From assembly GCF_012933365.1 (NCBI RefSeq), contig NZ_JABBVZ010000033.1:1-39736 (forward strand): a stretch of DNA of 39,736 nt, given 5' to 3'. Shown piece by piece: positions 24,170 to 33,142 of this stretch; positions within the stretch are counted from its first letter, which is position 1; each line of letters starts with the position of its first letter. A program made the translations under genes and the position numbers. Under the pieces are notes generated by a model. It did no database searches. It worked only from the letters and a program-made list of their open reading frames with translations, and was not told where the DNA came from. This stretch comes from Sulfobacillus harzensis. Lineage in GTDB: Bacteria; Bacillota; Sulfobacillia; Sulfobacillales; Sulfobacillaceae.

Positions 24170-24906
24170 GAAAAGCGCGCAAGAAGCGTCGTGGCGTCGA
24201 TGCGGGGTCCTACATAAAACGGGCCGAAATCGGCGAAGCGGGCACTGGCCTCGTCAAAGCGCATCTCATAAATCAATTTCTTAATCGGCAAAGGACTATC
24301 GGCAAATAGGGTCACGCCCCATTCCCAGTCATCGAGGCCTTGTGAACCGGTGATGATTTGAATCACCTGCTCATGATACTTATGGCCGATGACGCCGTGG
24401 TTTTTCATAAGCTCCCGACGCTCATCGCGGCTGGTCATGTACCAGTTGTCCTGGCCTTGCCGGCGCTTGTTCATGGGATAGAAGCAGAGATATTGGGCGT
24501 CGGGGATGGCAGGCTCCAACCGTCGCTTCAAGGTCGTATGGATTTGGTCCTCGGAAATGCCGCGGGCTAGATATTTGCTCAACTCCACCATCGAAACATA
24601 GGAATAGGGGCGGCTGAGCACCGGACCCATAGGGCTCCGATCCAACCGCAATTCCAATTCGCCCAGTGTTTTCGGATCGGGGCGAAAGTGTAAGAACAAG
24701 AGATCGGCCTTATGTCCTAGAATTGAAGCCAGGGCAAAGCTGCCATCATCGGCCTTCACACTCTGATATTCCTCTAAGATGGCACTCAGTTCGTCCCGGG
24801 CTGCGGCGCGCTCGCCTGGCGACAACGCTTGCCACCGGTTCCAGTCGATCCGGCGGAAATCGTGAAGCGCATACCAGCCTTCGATAGTCTCGATCGGTTC
24901 GCCCAT
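24166..24906 (-). CDS. hemQ: Coproheme decarboxylase (HemQ/ChdC)
   Basis: This 246-residue enzyme of the chlorite-dismutase-like fold carries out the last step of the Gram-positive haem pathway, turning coproheme into haem b with peroxide. The second half holds the diagnostic sequences: YSYVSMVELSKY (~101-112, with the reactive tyrosine region), KNHGVIGHKYHEQVIQIITG (~168-187, proximal histidine probably H170) and LDDWEWGVTLFADSPLPIKK. Length is the family norm. The ATG has AGGAGG nine bases upstream. It places the organism among Firmicutes/Actinobacteria-type haem makers. No other haem genes are nearby. Confidence 0.93.
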   Translation of the reverse strand: MGEPIETIEGWYALHDFRRIDWNRWQALSPGERAAARDELSAILEEYQSVKADDGSFALASILGHKADLLFLHFRPDPKTLGELELRLDRSPMGPVLSRPYSYVSMVELSKYLARGISEDQIHTTLKRRLEPAIPDAQYLCFYPMNKRRQGQDNWYMTSRDERRELMKNHGVIGHKYHEQVIQIITGSQGLDDWEWGVTLFADSPLPIKKLIYEMRFDEASARFADFGPFYVGPRIDATTLLARFS

Positions 24907-24935
24907 GATGCTATCCCTCCTGTGGTCTCAGCGGA

Positions 24936-24941
24936 AGTATA
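24936..24941 (-). promoter_or_regulatory. Extended -10 of hemQ
   Basis: On the minus strand TGCTATACT supplies a TGn-extended -10 box (TATACT), about 30 bases before the start codon. The -35 position is weak. Confidence 0.5.
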
Positions 24942-25182
24942 GCACAACCACGAGAGGAGCCCCAGGCACGAACCGGCGGCGCCCGATCGTTTCCGCCTTG
25001 TGTGATTCAACACGACGTTTGCCGGGCCGGGCCGGAAGGAGGCCTCCGACCGTTGGCACGTCTACCGCTGTCGGTGTATGCAGTGCGCTTGGCTATATGA
25101 TCCCCCACCTCCGAGGTCGCTTTTCTTTCGGGAAAGCCGGACGATTTACGCGCGCTGGATACTCTTTGGGTCTATAGCAAAC
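24942..25182. other. Intergenic, no gene recognised
   Basis: Between the hemQ promoter and the GH16-like relic. Short open frames exist on both strands, but none has a start signal or a recognisable domain. Confidence 0.4.
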
Positions 25183-25706
25183 TTAAGGAGTGGTCCCACG
25201 ACCCGCGGCATCCGGGTATCCGCCCCCATGGCGAAATCGAAAAAGATGGAAAAGCCGTGGTCGACCGCTCTTTTCCATGTGCTCTCCGGCACTTGGTTCC
25301 CCCGAACCTCGAAGACCTGGCGATTGTTCACTCTCCTCTCCCGGATGCTCCTGGACAATTAGCACTGAATAGCGTGGGAAGTGGATGTTGGCCTTGGGGA
25401 CGAATAAAAGTCCGCTCCCGATGCCGTTGGGTTCGTTGAGGGGCCGCCGGGACAGACGCCTCAGTGAAGGGTGTGTGATGCGGAGGAGAGTGTCGTATTG
25501 CCAAATGGCGGGATTGCCGGGGGGAGCCAGATGGTCCGGTAAATTGGTCCCCAAAAATGGTCGCCCCCCTGCAGGGGTAGTTTGCTGATGCAGGAGGCCC
25601 CGACCGCGTCTTGACAGGATCTGGGCGAGGTCGCGGAGTGGGCGTAGGCGGGCACCGCAGCCAGAAAAAGGACGAGTGCAGCCACGGCGCCAATCATGGT
25701 TTGCAT
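25183..25706 (-). pseudogene. Secreted GH16-like glucanase relic with several frameshifts
   Basis: A signal peptide (MQTMIGAVAALVLFLAAVPA, cleavage after AYA) starts at 25706. Reading on requires frame changes at three homopolymers: the C run 25564-25569, the G run 25519-25524 and the C run 25223-25227 (plus-strand coordinates). With those corrected the chain gives ATIFGDQFTGPSGSPGNPA then IWQYDT, which looks like a GH16 N-terminus. Its far end gives VNNRQVFEVRGNQVPESTW then KRAVDHGFSIFFDFAMGGGY and PDAAGRGTTP, the C-terminal strand region of GH16/laminarinase-like enzymes. About 57 codons separate the two, too few for the catalytic core, so an internal deletion and another shift are likely. 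Family call is from memory of the motifs. Confidence 0.5.
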
Positions 25707-25785
25707 TTCGCATTCCCGGTTCTCTCGTCTCGGACGTTTTTTCGGACTTAAGAAGCGGCGGTGAAATCCTTTGTTGGTAAGGGTT

Positions 25786-27969
25786 TTATGCGGACGCCAT
25801 GGTCTGGACGGCGACATCACCGCCTAAATCCGTGCACGTTACGCCTCCCGCCACCGCATCGCGGGTCAGGCGAAAAGCGGCTGTACCGCCAGCCACCTCT
25901 AGGTTTTGAATGGTAATGCGGTTTAGCCATCGGGGCAACAGCGGACGGTTTAGGATGATTTGGCGCGGGCCGACGATTTCCAGGCCTAACAACTGGCGCA
26001 ACAGGAAGAAGGGGGCTGCGGCCGCCCAGGCTTGTGGGTAGCAGGCGACCGGATAGGGGACGGGACCGGCGGCTCCCCGCCGGGAGAATCCGCAATACAG
26101 TTCCGGCAAACGCCCCGCCGGGAAGTGACGTGCCGCTTGGTACACCTGATCGGCCACCACCTGGAGAGCGTGCCAAGCCTGAATGCGGCGGAAGCCCCAG
26201 GCAATAATGGCATTGTCATGCGGCCAAACTGACCCGTTGTGATAATGCATGGGATTGTAGAAGGGGGATTGGCTCGACAACGTGCGGATGCCATAGCCCG
26301 ACAGCATGTCAGGCCGAAGGAGGCGCCGACCAAGCCATTCGGCTTCATCCAAGGGAAGGATGCCAGTAAACAGAAGCTGACCGTGATTGGATGTCAGTGC
26401 GCGAACGGGCTGTTTCTGCCCGTCCAACGCATAGACAGGAGGTTCGGCAGCCAGGGGGAGAAACTGCGCGGAAAAGGCCGCTTGAATGGTGTCGGCCCGT
26501 CGACGGGCTTGTTCGGCCAACGATCCTTTGCCCAACATGGCCAGCATGGCGGCCGCTTTGTTTAAGGCGGCAAAGGCCAAGCCTTGGACTTCGACCAGGG
26601 CGATGGGGCCCGCTGGCACGTGTCCGGCGGTGTCAAGGATGGAGTCAACCGAGTCCTTCCAACCTTGATTGGCAAGCCCATGTTCGGCCTGACGTTGATA
26701 TTCCAGCAATCCGTCGACATCGGGATCGCTATACTCCAAGATCCAGCCGACCGCGCGTTCCAACGGTTTAGCCAGACGGACAAGCCAGTGATGGTTTTGC
26801 GTCCACTGCCAGGTCTCGTACAGTGTGATGATCCACCATAGGGTGCTGTCAATCGAGCCGAAATAGGGGGTATGGGGGATTTGTCGGGAACCCGCCAACT
26901 CGCCTTGGCGCAACTCATGCAATATCTTTCCCGGCTCCTCATCGCGGCTGGGGTCCAAACGGCTTCCCTGCCAATGGGCCAAATAGGCAAGACTGTCCTG
27001 GGCGAGACCGGGCGTGAGCAGCAACGCTTCCAACCCCGTTATGGCCGCGTCCCGTCCAAATGGCGCAACGTACCACGGAATGCCGGCCTCCACGATGCGG
27101 CCTTCGGGATATGCGGTAATGAGCGCACGCAGGTCGTGGCTATTTTGCTCGAGAACACGATTGTAGTCCGTGTTGTCGGTATCAATTTGGGTGACCGCAT
27201 GGACCCAAGACATGGCCTGTCGGGATTGATGCAAGGCCGCGCGAAAGACCCTGCGGCTCAGCGCCGCCGCGCTCGGCCGCCGGGACTCTTCGTCTGTAGG
27301 GGCAACTTCAAAAGAGAAGATGGCGCTGGCCCCCGGTGAAAGACTTGGCTTAAACGTCATGGCGGCTCGTTCCGATGCCGGGACGTCGATTGCGGTGGGA
27401 TCGGGTTCTACAGCCACACTGAAAGTCCGGGTGCGCCCGTGCTGTCCCACGTGTGAGAAGCGTACCTCACGGGTCCCCATATCGGGGATGATGGGAGCGC
27501 GCGAATGGTCACGGGGGACAACACTGCGTACCTGAAAAATGTCGTCGAAGGTGCTGTGCAGGTCGAGCACGAAAGGGACGGCCACCGCCATCGGAGCAAA
27601 ATTTTTTAAGCGGATACGGATAAACAACCGTTGATGCGCAAGAACAAACGTCATCCGCCCGTGCAGCGTGAGCGGCAACAGGGTGGTCCCATCCCAAGTG
27701 AGAGGGCTGTTGGTCCAATCAACCTCGCCGCGGTGGGCCGCGTATAGATGGGTTGATAGGACCGATACCGGGTGTCCTCCGAGCGTCCAGCAGAGGGGTT
27801 TCATAAGGCGCATGTCTTTAAAGAAGAGACCGCCCTCGGACGATGCCGGCTGCCCGTCTGAAGACTGCACGAAAAAAAGCGGACCGTCTTTCAATACCAG
27901 GGTAGGCTCAATGGCGCCAGGGCTATGACTCCTGGTCTCGGGATCACGATGCCAACGAGGCTCCATCAT
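25786..27969 (-). CDS. Glycogen-debranching-type glucosidase (GDE_N_bis + six-hairpin domain)
   Basis: This 727-residue protein has an N-terminal beta-rich domain (~20-220; LVLKDGPLFFVQSSDG, EGGLFFKDMRLM) like the GDE_N_bis module. It is followed by an alpha/alpha barrel (~290-660) of the amylo-alpha-1,6-glucosidase/GH15-like type. Visible blocks are GIPWYVAPFGRDAAITGLEA with the expected acidic substrate site, TPYFGSIDSTLWWIITLYE and QGWKDSVDSIL, and NPMHYHNGSVWPHDNAI. No signal peptide, so cytosolic. The likely role is trimming glucans or glycosides; linkage unproven. The second of two adjacent ATGs or the first (27969) follows AGAGGTG. It lies 135 bases after the second ROK repressor on the same strand. 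Confidence 0.83.
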   Translation of the reverse strand: MMEPRWHRDPETRSHSPGAIEPTLVLKDGPLFFVQSSDGQPASSEGGLFFKDMRLMKPLCWTLGGHPVSVLSTHLYAAHRGEVDWTNSPLTWDGTTLLPLTLHGRMTFVLAHQRLFIRIRLKNFAPMAVAVPFVLDLHSTFDDIFQVRSVVPRDHSRAPIIPDMGTREVRFSHVGQHGRTRTFSVAVEPDPTAIDVPASERAAMTFKPSLSPGASAIFSFEVAPTDEESRRPSAAALSRRVFRAALHQSRQAMSWVHAVTQIDTDNTDYNRVLEQNSHDLRALITAYPEGRIVEAGIPWYVAPFGRDAAITGLEALLLTPGLAQDSLAYLAHWQGSRLDPSRDEEPGKILHELRQGELAGSRQIPHTPYFGSIDSTLWWIITLYETWQWTQNHHWLVRLAKPLERAVGWILEYSDPDVDGLLEYQRQAEHGLANQGWKDSVDSILDTAGHVPAGPIALVEVQGLAFAALNKAAAMLAMLGKGSLAEQARRRADTIQAAFSAQFLPLAAEPPVYALDGQKQPVRALTSNHGQLLFTGILPLDEAEWLGRRLLRPDMLSGYGIRTLSSQSPFYNPMHYHNGSVWPHDNAIIAWGFRRIQAWHALQVVADQVYQAARHFPAGRLPELYCGFSRRGAAGPVPYPVACYPQAWAAAAPFFLLRQLLGLEIVGPRQIILNRPLLPRWLNRITIQNLEVAGGTAAFRLTRDAVAGGVTCTDLGGDVAVQTMASA

Positions 27970-28055
27970 CGTCTCACCTCTAAAGGATGCAAGCGGGGTC
28001 AACTAGACAGGATGAAAATGAGAGAGAAAGTCCTTTGGCAATATTTTAAGAAGCA

Positions 28056-28091
28056 GGGGCGGCATCCTCAAGAGGTGAGAATCTCCGCCCC
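28056..28091 (-). terminator. Terminator-like hairpin after the second ROK gene
   Basis: On the minus strand GGGGCGG and CCGCCCC enclose an inner CCTC/GAGG pairing and are followed by TGCTTCTTAAAATATT. It lies 13 bases past the ROK stop. It would reduce, but perhaps not abolish, read-through into the glucosidase gene. Confidence 0.5.
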
Positions 28092-28103
28092 GAGAATTTG
28101 GCG

Positions 28104-29288
28104 TTAAACCAAGGAGGTGGGCAGCAAGTCAATCGATTGGGCCAGCGCCAAACCGGCGGCTCCGAGCGCCACCGAATTAGCTGGTACAGCTTCCACCGTG
28201 ACGCGGCGATTGTTCCGCAATGCCCGCGATTCAATGGCAGCATGAATGGTGGGGAGCACCAAAGGCGCCGCATCCGCGATGGTCCCGCCGATATAGACAG
28301 CACTGGGGTTTAGCATATTGAGAAGGTTGACCAGACCCACGGCAAGATGCTCGCCCAGAATCTCAAAGGCCGTCTGATGAGCGTGACTTCCCAATTGCGC
28401 AGCTCGAAAAGCGGTATCAACAAAATCCGGGGGCAATGGCCACGGCACATCGATGCCGCGTTCTTGCAAGGCATGCGCCAACCCACGCTCGGAGGCATAT
28501 TGCTCCCAACAACCGATGTTTCCACACGAGCAGTCTTCTCCCACCGGGCTAATGCTGTGATGGCCAGCTTCGCCGGCGATGCCGTCAGCGCCTCGATAGA
28601 GATGACCATTGATGATGACGCCGACGCCTAGGCCAATGCCGGCGTTGATAAATAGTTGATGGGGTACACGGCTTGTTAAATATTGCCACCACGCGCCGCA
28701 ATTGGCGTCGTTGTCGACAAACACCGGCAGCGTTTCCTGGCGGCTGATGGCGTCGGCGATGGCCCAATCATTAATACCAAGGTTGGGAAGATAGAGGGCG
28801 TAGCCTTGATGATGATTGACCAGGCCCGGCAAGCCCACGCCAACGCCCATGAGGCCGTGCGGGCTGGGAGGGCAGTGGGTTTTGGCCAACTGAATTTCTT
28901 CGACAATGAAGTCGGTCAATTGCTCGCGACTGAGCAACGGGGATTGCCGGTCAATGTCGCGCCGGCGTTCAAAGGCGATTTGCCGGCCTGCATTGATAAG
29001 CACGGTGGTGATGTGGGTAATCTGCACGTCCACACCGATGACGTACCCGCTGTCGGCGTTGAATTGCAAAATGATTGGCTTTCGGCCTCCACTCGAGGTT
29101 CCTGTTCCCACTTCCACAACAAATTTGTCGGAAATCAATTCGTCAACCAGCGAGGAAACGGTAGCCCGATTCAGGCCCGTTTGGCGGGAAATATCGGCCC
29201 GCGAGATCGTTTTCCGCTGATACAAAAGGCCCAAAACTGTGCGTTTGTTTACATTGCGCATCACCGATGCGTCAACAGTTGTGGACAT
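28104..29288 (-). CDS. ROK-family transcriptional repressor (beta-glucoside locus)
   Basis: This is a 394-residue ROK repressor. The helix-turn-helix is RADISRQTGLNRATVSSLVD (~24-43). The sugar-binding domain has VIGVDVQITHITTVLIN, FVDNDANCGAW, the ROK motif GIAGEAGHHSI and the zinc motif CSCGNIGCWE. The ATG has GGAGGG eight bases upstream. It is divergent from the Opp-type importer and upstream of the debranching-type glucosidase, and a palindrome covers its -10 box. Regulation of both sides is inferred. It is a paralogue of the repressor at 8753. Confidence 0.88.
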   Translation of the reverse strand: MSTTVDASVMRNVNKRTVLGLLYQRKTISRADISRQTGLNRATVSSLVDELISDKFVVEVGTGTSSGGRKPIILQFNADSGYVIGVDVQITHITTVLINAGRQIAFERRRDIDRQSPLLSREQLTDFIVEEIQLAKTHCPPSPHGLMGVGVGLPGLVNHHQGYALYLPNLGINDWAIADAISRQETLPVFVDNDANCGAWWQYLTSRVPHQLFINAGIGLGVGVIINGHLYRGADGIAGEAGHHSISPVGEDCSCGNIGCWEQYASERGLAHALQERGIDVPWPLPPDFVDTAFRAAQLGSHAHQTAFEILGEHLAVGLVNLLNMLNPSAVYIGGTIADAAPLVLPTIHAAIESRALRNNRRVTVEAVPANSVALGAAGLALAQSIDLLPTSLV

Positions 29289-29348
29289 GCTTTTTACCCT
29301 CCACGGAATCGTCTATTGGAAATGATTTCACGGTGCACTCTTGACTTG

Positions 29349-29359
29349 GTTAGTATAAC
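29349..29359. promoter_or_regulatory. Operator-like palindrome in the divergent ROK/importer region
   Basis: GTTA-GTA-TAAC is a perfect 4+3+4 palindrome. It covers the minus-strand -10 TATACT (29352-29357), which has TTTCGG sixteen bases upstream (29374-29379). The layout copies operator 1 of the other ROK repressor, with a palindrome on the -10 of the repressor's own promoter. Confidence 0.5.
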
Positions 29360-29472
29360 ATACATACGAAGTTCCGAAAGAGAATGACTTAACAAGATAA
29401 TTCTGAAATATTGGGTGCATTCAGTTAGAAAGTTCCTGGTTTCTTTAAGAGAGGTCTCAGGAGGGAACGACG

Positions 29473-31104
29473 ATGAACATTGGCAAGGTTTCCTTGACGG
29501 CCGCAGCAGCATTGGGCATGGCTGCGGTTATCGCCGGTTGTGGGAGTGGCTCAACCACCAGCAACGCATCTGGCAGCACCACGGCCCAACCTCTAGTCAT
29601 GGCGCCGGCGCCGTACGGATCCTACACCGCAAACTTTAACCCCTTTTCGTCTTCCGCAAACCCGGGTACGGATGGGTTCATCTATGAACCGTTGTTCTAC
29701 TTCAGCACCATTTCCAACCACTAATACGGCTTGTTGGGCAAATCCTACGCTTGGAGCAATGGCGACAAGACGTTGACCGTCCAGCTGCGTAGTAATGTGA
29801 AATGGACTGACGGCACGGCCTTTAGTGCCAAAGACGTGGTCTATACCTTTAACCTGTTGAAGGCTAACCCGGCTTTGGACACGTCGGGCGTGTGGCAGCA
29901 CCTCACGTCGGTGACCGCCAGCGGACCGAACACGGTGGTGTTTAACTTCAAGGATGCCAACGTGCCGTTTGGCGTATACGTGCTGGAAACCTATATTGTA
30001 CCGCAACACATCTGGTCCAAGATTTCCGACCCCGCGAAATACTTGAACTCCAAGCCGGTTGGCACAGGTCCTTACGAGCTTTCGTCTTTCAGCTCGCAGG
30101 ACTACAAGTTTACTCCCAACAAGAATTACTATCTCGGCAAACCGCCGGTTCCAGAAATCGAAGTTCCCGCCTATGACAGCAACAACGCCTTGAACACCGC
30201 GTTGGCAGCGGGTCAAATTGGCTGGAGCGGCCAGTTCATTCCCGACATCAAGGGGGTCTACACCTCCAAGAGTGCCAATAACCAGTACTTCTTCGCACCG
30301 TATGAGCTGGTAGCTCTATATCCCAACTTGAAGAACCCGCTCTTGACCTTGCCGGTGCGCCAAGCCATCAACGTGGCGTTAAACCGCCAGCAGATGGGCA
30401 TCAAGGGTGAGTACGGCTACGAGAAGCCGGCCAGCCCCACCGGATTGATTCTTCCGGCCCAGCAACAGTACCTAGCCCCGGGACTTCCCACCAGCGAGAC
30501 ATATCGTCCGTCGAAGGCGGAAAGCATTTTGGAGAAGGCTGGATATAAGAAGAACGCATCAGGCGTCTTTGTGTCGCCGTCTGGACAACCCCTCAACTTC
30601 ACCATTCAGGTGCCGTCGGGTTGGTCCGACTGGGATGCCGACACCGCCATGATGGCCCAGGAGCTGACCAAGGTCGGCATCAAGACCACCGTGGTGCAAG
30701 ACTCCTACGGTGAATACGTGTCCAACCTGCAGGGCGGCAAGTACACCTTGGCCATGTCGTGGACCAACCCGGGGCCGACACCCTACTATGCGCTCTACAA
30801 TTCGCTGGATCCGAAGGGTGACTGGAACTTGGAGGGCTACAACAACAGTACTGTCAACAATGCGCTGAACCAGTATGCGCAAACCACCAACACGCAGACG
30901 CAGATTCAGGCTATCCAGACCGTGGAAAAGGCATTGGTCAACCAACTGCCCATTATCCCGCTGTTGGACGGCGCCCTTTGGGACGAGTACAGTACGGCCA
31001 ATTACACCGGTTGGCCAACCCAATCGAACCCCTATGTGACCTCGGCTCCGTACAGCTGGCCGGCTCCGGAAATTGTGGTCATGCATTTGAAGCCGGCTAA
31101 ATAA
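29473..31104 (+). pseudogene. Opp/Dpp-type substrate-binding lipoprotein, interrupted by an in-frame TAA
   Basis: This is a family-5 extracellular solute-binding protein of about 541 residues if read through. The first 83 codons give a lipoprotein signal (MNIGKVSLTAAAALGMAAV, then IAGC with cysteine ~23) and the mature start. At 29722-29724 the codon is TAA. The same frame then continues without interruption to 31104, with SYAWSNGDKTLTVQLRSNVK and AKDVVYTFNLLKANPALD typical of the family. A TTG at 29731 could start a leaderless form. So it is either a recent nonsense mutation, perhaps CAA to TAA, or a sequence error. The start ATG has AGGAGG. Family members in glycosidase clusters bind oligosaccharides as well as peptides. 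Confidence 0.85.
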
Positions 31105-31143
31105 CGACTCGACTCTCGGACCTTATGAACCGCATCGGAGATG

Positions 31144-31179
31144 GATCGGAGATTTCGCCTGAGGCGAAATTCTCCGATC
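31144..31179 (+). promoter_or_regulatory. Strong intercistronic hairpin after the binding-protein gene
   Basis: GATCGGAGATTTCGCC pairs with GGCGAAATTCTCCGATC around a TGA loop: 16 pairs with one bulged base. It has no T-run. It holds the same place, after the binding protein and before the permeases, as the hairpin at 14626, and probably sets transcript ratios. Confidence 0.65.
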
Positions 31180-31205
31180 GCTCCGTCTGAAGGAGGGCAA
31201 AGTCG

Positions 31206-32195
31206 GTGCGCTACGTCACACAAAAGATTCTCTTCTTTTTTGTTACATTGTGGGCGGCCGTGACGATTAACTTTATTCTGCCGCGCATGATGCCAGGCAA
31301 TCCTGCCTTGGCCATGTTCGCGAAGTTTCAAGGTCAGCTCAATCCGGCGGCATTGCACGCGTTGGAGTTGGAGTTTGGCTTCTCCAAGCAGCCGTTGATT
31401 TTGCAATACTTGACCTATCTTAAGAACCTCGTCACCTTACACTGGGGCCTTTCCTACACGTATTACCCGACACCAGTGACAACCGTCATTGCCCACAGTC
31501 TTCCCTGGACGATTGGACTGGTTGGCGCCGCGACGGTGATTGCCGTAATTATTGGGACGCTGTTAGGCATCTATATTGCGTGGCGACGCAACGGCTTCTT
31601 GGACTCGACGCTGCCGGTAACCACCATGTTCCTTCAAGCCATGCCATATTTTTGGACCGGAACGATGCTGTTGTTCCTATTTGCCTTTCTGTACCACGTA
31701 TTCCCGCTCGGCCATGCGTATTCCTCGACCGTCACCCCCGGTTGGAATGGGCCCTTTATTGGAAGCGTTATTGGCCACGCCATTTTGCCCGCCATCACGG
31801 TCTTCTTAGGGTCTGTCAGCGGTTGGATTATTGGGATGCGCAACAATATGATTAACACCCTCGGCGAGGATTATGTGGTGTTTGCCGAAGCCAAGGGCGT
31901 CTCTAACTGGCGCTTGATGACCAGTTACGCGGCGAGAAACGCTATTTTGCCACAGGTGACGAGCTTCGCACTGGCCATGGGACTCATTGTCAGCGGTTCG
32001 ATTCTTACCGAAGAGGTGTTCTCGTATCCGGGGATTGGATTCCAGTTAACCAATGGCGTGTTATCGCAGGACCTGCCGTTGATTCAGTCCGCCTTCCTCA
32101 TTATTGCCGTCGCGGTGTTGGTCGTGAACTTGTTGGTCGACATTCTTTACTCGCGGCTTGACCCGCGGGTAAGGACAGGGGGAGGGACTCACTAA
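31206..32195 (+). CDS. Opp/Dpp-type ABC permease (DppB-like)
   Basis: This is a 329-residue permease. The N-terminal block FILPRMMPGNPA is the DppB/OppB signature. The cytoplasmic loop EDYVVFAEAKGVSNWRLM is the EAA-type contact with the ATPases. The late EEVFSYPGIGFQL is also typical. It starts at GTG with AGGAGG nine bases upstream and shares a base with the next gene (TAATG). With its partner it forms the membrane channel of an importer for oligosaccharides or peptides. Confidence 0.92.
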   Translation: MRYVTQKILFFFVTLWAAVTINFILPRMMPGNPALAMFAKFQGQLNPAALHALELEFGFSKQPLILQYLTYLKNLVTLHWGLSYTYYPTPVTTVIAHSLPWTIGLVGAATVIAVIIGTLLGIYIAWRRNGFLDSTLPVTTMFLQAMPYFWTGTMLLFLFAFLYHVFPLGHAYSSTVTPGWNGPFIGSVIGHAILPAITVFLGSVSGWIIGMRNNMINTLGEDYVVFAEAKGVSNWRLMTSYAARNAILPQVTSFALAMGLIVSGSILTEEVFSYPGIGFQLTNGVLSQDLPLIQSAFLIIAVAVLVVNLLVDILYSRLDPRVRTGGGTH

Positions 32196-33142
32196 TGGCA
32201 CAGCAAACGCTTAACACCCCTTTGGCGTCTCCTACGGCCCCTGCAGGGCCGGTTCGGCGCCGACCGCCAGGCATTCGCCGCATGGCCGCCGTGATGTTTT
32301 CCAACCGCAAGTCTACCGTGGGTGTCATTCTCTTCCTGTTCTTCGTGCTGATGGCGATATTCGCTCCATTCATCGCGCCCTATCCGCCGAATTCGACCGC
32401 CTTTACCGCCAATCTTCCGCCCAGCGGAGCGCATCTTTTCGGTACTACGGCGCAGGGTCAGGATATTTTTTCGCAGTTTATCTATGGTGCTCGGACCACC
32501 TTGGAGGTGGGCATCGGGGCCGGCCTCCTGGCCACGGTGTTGAGCCTTTTGATTGGCGTGACCGGCGGTTATGAGGGCGGATGGGTGGACACCGTGCTAA
32601 ACTTCCTGAGCAACATCTTCTTGGTGCTGCCGGGGCTGGCGCTGTTGATTCTAATTGAATCGTATGTGCACCAAAGTTCCCCCGAATTTAACGGTCTGGT
32701 CATCGGGTTGACTGGGTGGGCATGGGGCGCTCGCGTATTTCGCGCCCAGACCATGAGTTTGGCCCAGCGGGACTTCGTGACTGCGGCCAAGCTGTCCGGA
32801 GCCTCCGATTTGCGCATCATGGTGACGGAAATCATGCCCAATATGACCTCGATTATCGCCTCCAACATTATGTATGCCTGTCTAGCGGCCATCTTGGCGG
32901 AGTCAGGGCTGGCGTTCTTAGGATTGGAAAATGTCAACAGCGTCTCCTGGGGTACGATGCTCTATTGGTCCTCGCAAGGCGACGCCATGTTGACCGGCGC
33001 CTGGTGGTGGTTTGTGCCTCCCGGCTTGGGCATCGCCTTGGTCGGATTAAGTTTGGTGCTCATGAACTACGCCATGGACCAGCTGACCAATCCGCGCCTT
33101 CGCGAACTGCCACGCCGGGAAAGGAGGATGCGCCATGAGTGA
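32195..33142 (+). CDS. Opp/Dpp-type ABC permease (DppC-like)
   Basis: This is a 315-residue permease. The N-terminus is Pro/Arg-rich, then a first helix VGVILFLFFVLMAIFAPFIA. The loop FVTAAKLSGASDLRIMVTEI is the EAA-type contact and LAESGLAFLGLENVNSVSWG matches the DppC family. The start overlaps the upstream stop (TAATG) and its end overlaps the first ATPase by eight bases. One tight operon therefore runs from the binding protein to the glycosidases. Confidence 0.92.
   Translation: MAQQTLNTPLASPTAPAGPVRRRPPGIRRMAAVMFSNRKSTVGVILFLFFVLMAIFAPFIAPYPPNSTAFTANLPPSGAHLFGTTAQGQDIFSQFIYGARTTLEVGIGAGLLATVLSLLIGVTGGYEGGWVDTVLNFLSNIFLVLPGLALLILIESYVHQSSPEFNGLVIGLTGWAWGARVFRAQTMSLAQRDFVTAAKLSGASDLRIMVTEIMPNMTSIIASNIMYACLAAILAESGLAFLGLENVNSVSWGTMLYWSSQGDAMLTGAWWWFVPPGLGIALVGLSLVLMNYAMDQLTNPRLRELPRRERRMRHE

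Noticed and set aside
13170..29359. CcpA cre sites at the sugar loci
   Set aside because: The palindromes at the promoters do not fit the cre pattern (TGNAANCGNNNNCA); they fit ROK operators better.
29731..31104. Treating the second half of the split binding protein as an independent gene
   Set aside because: No ribosome binding site at the TTG, no signal peptide, and exact continuation of the upstream frame; better seen as one interrupted gene.
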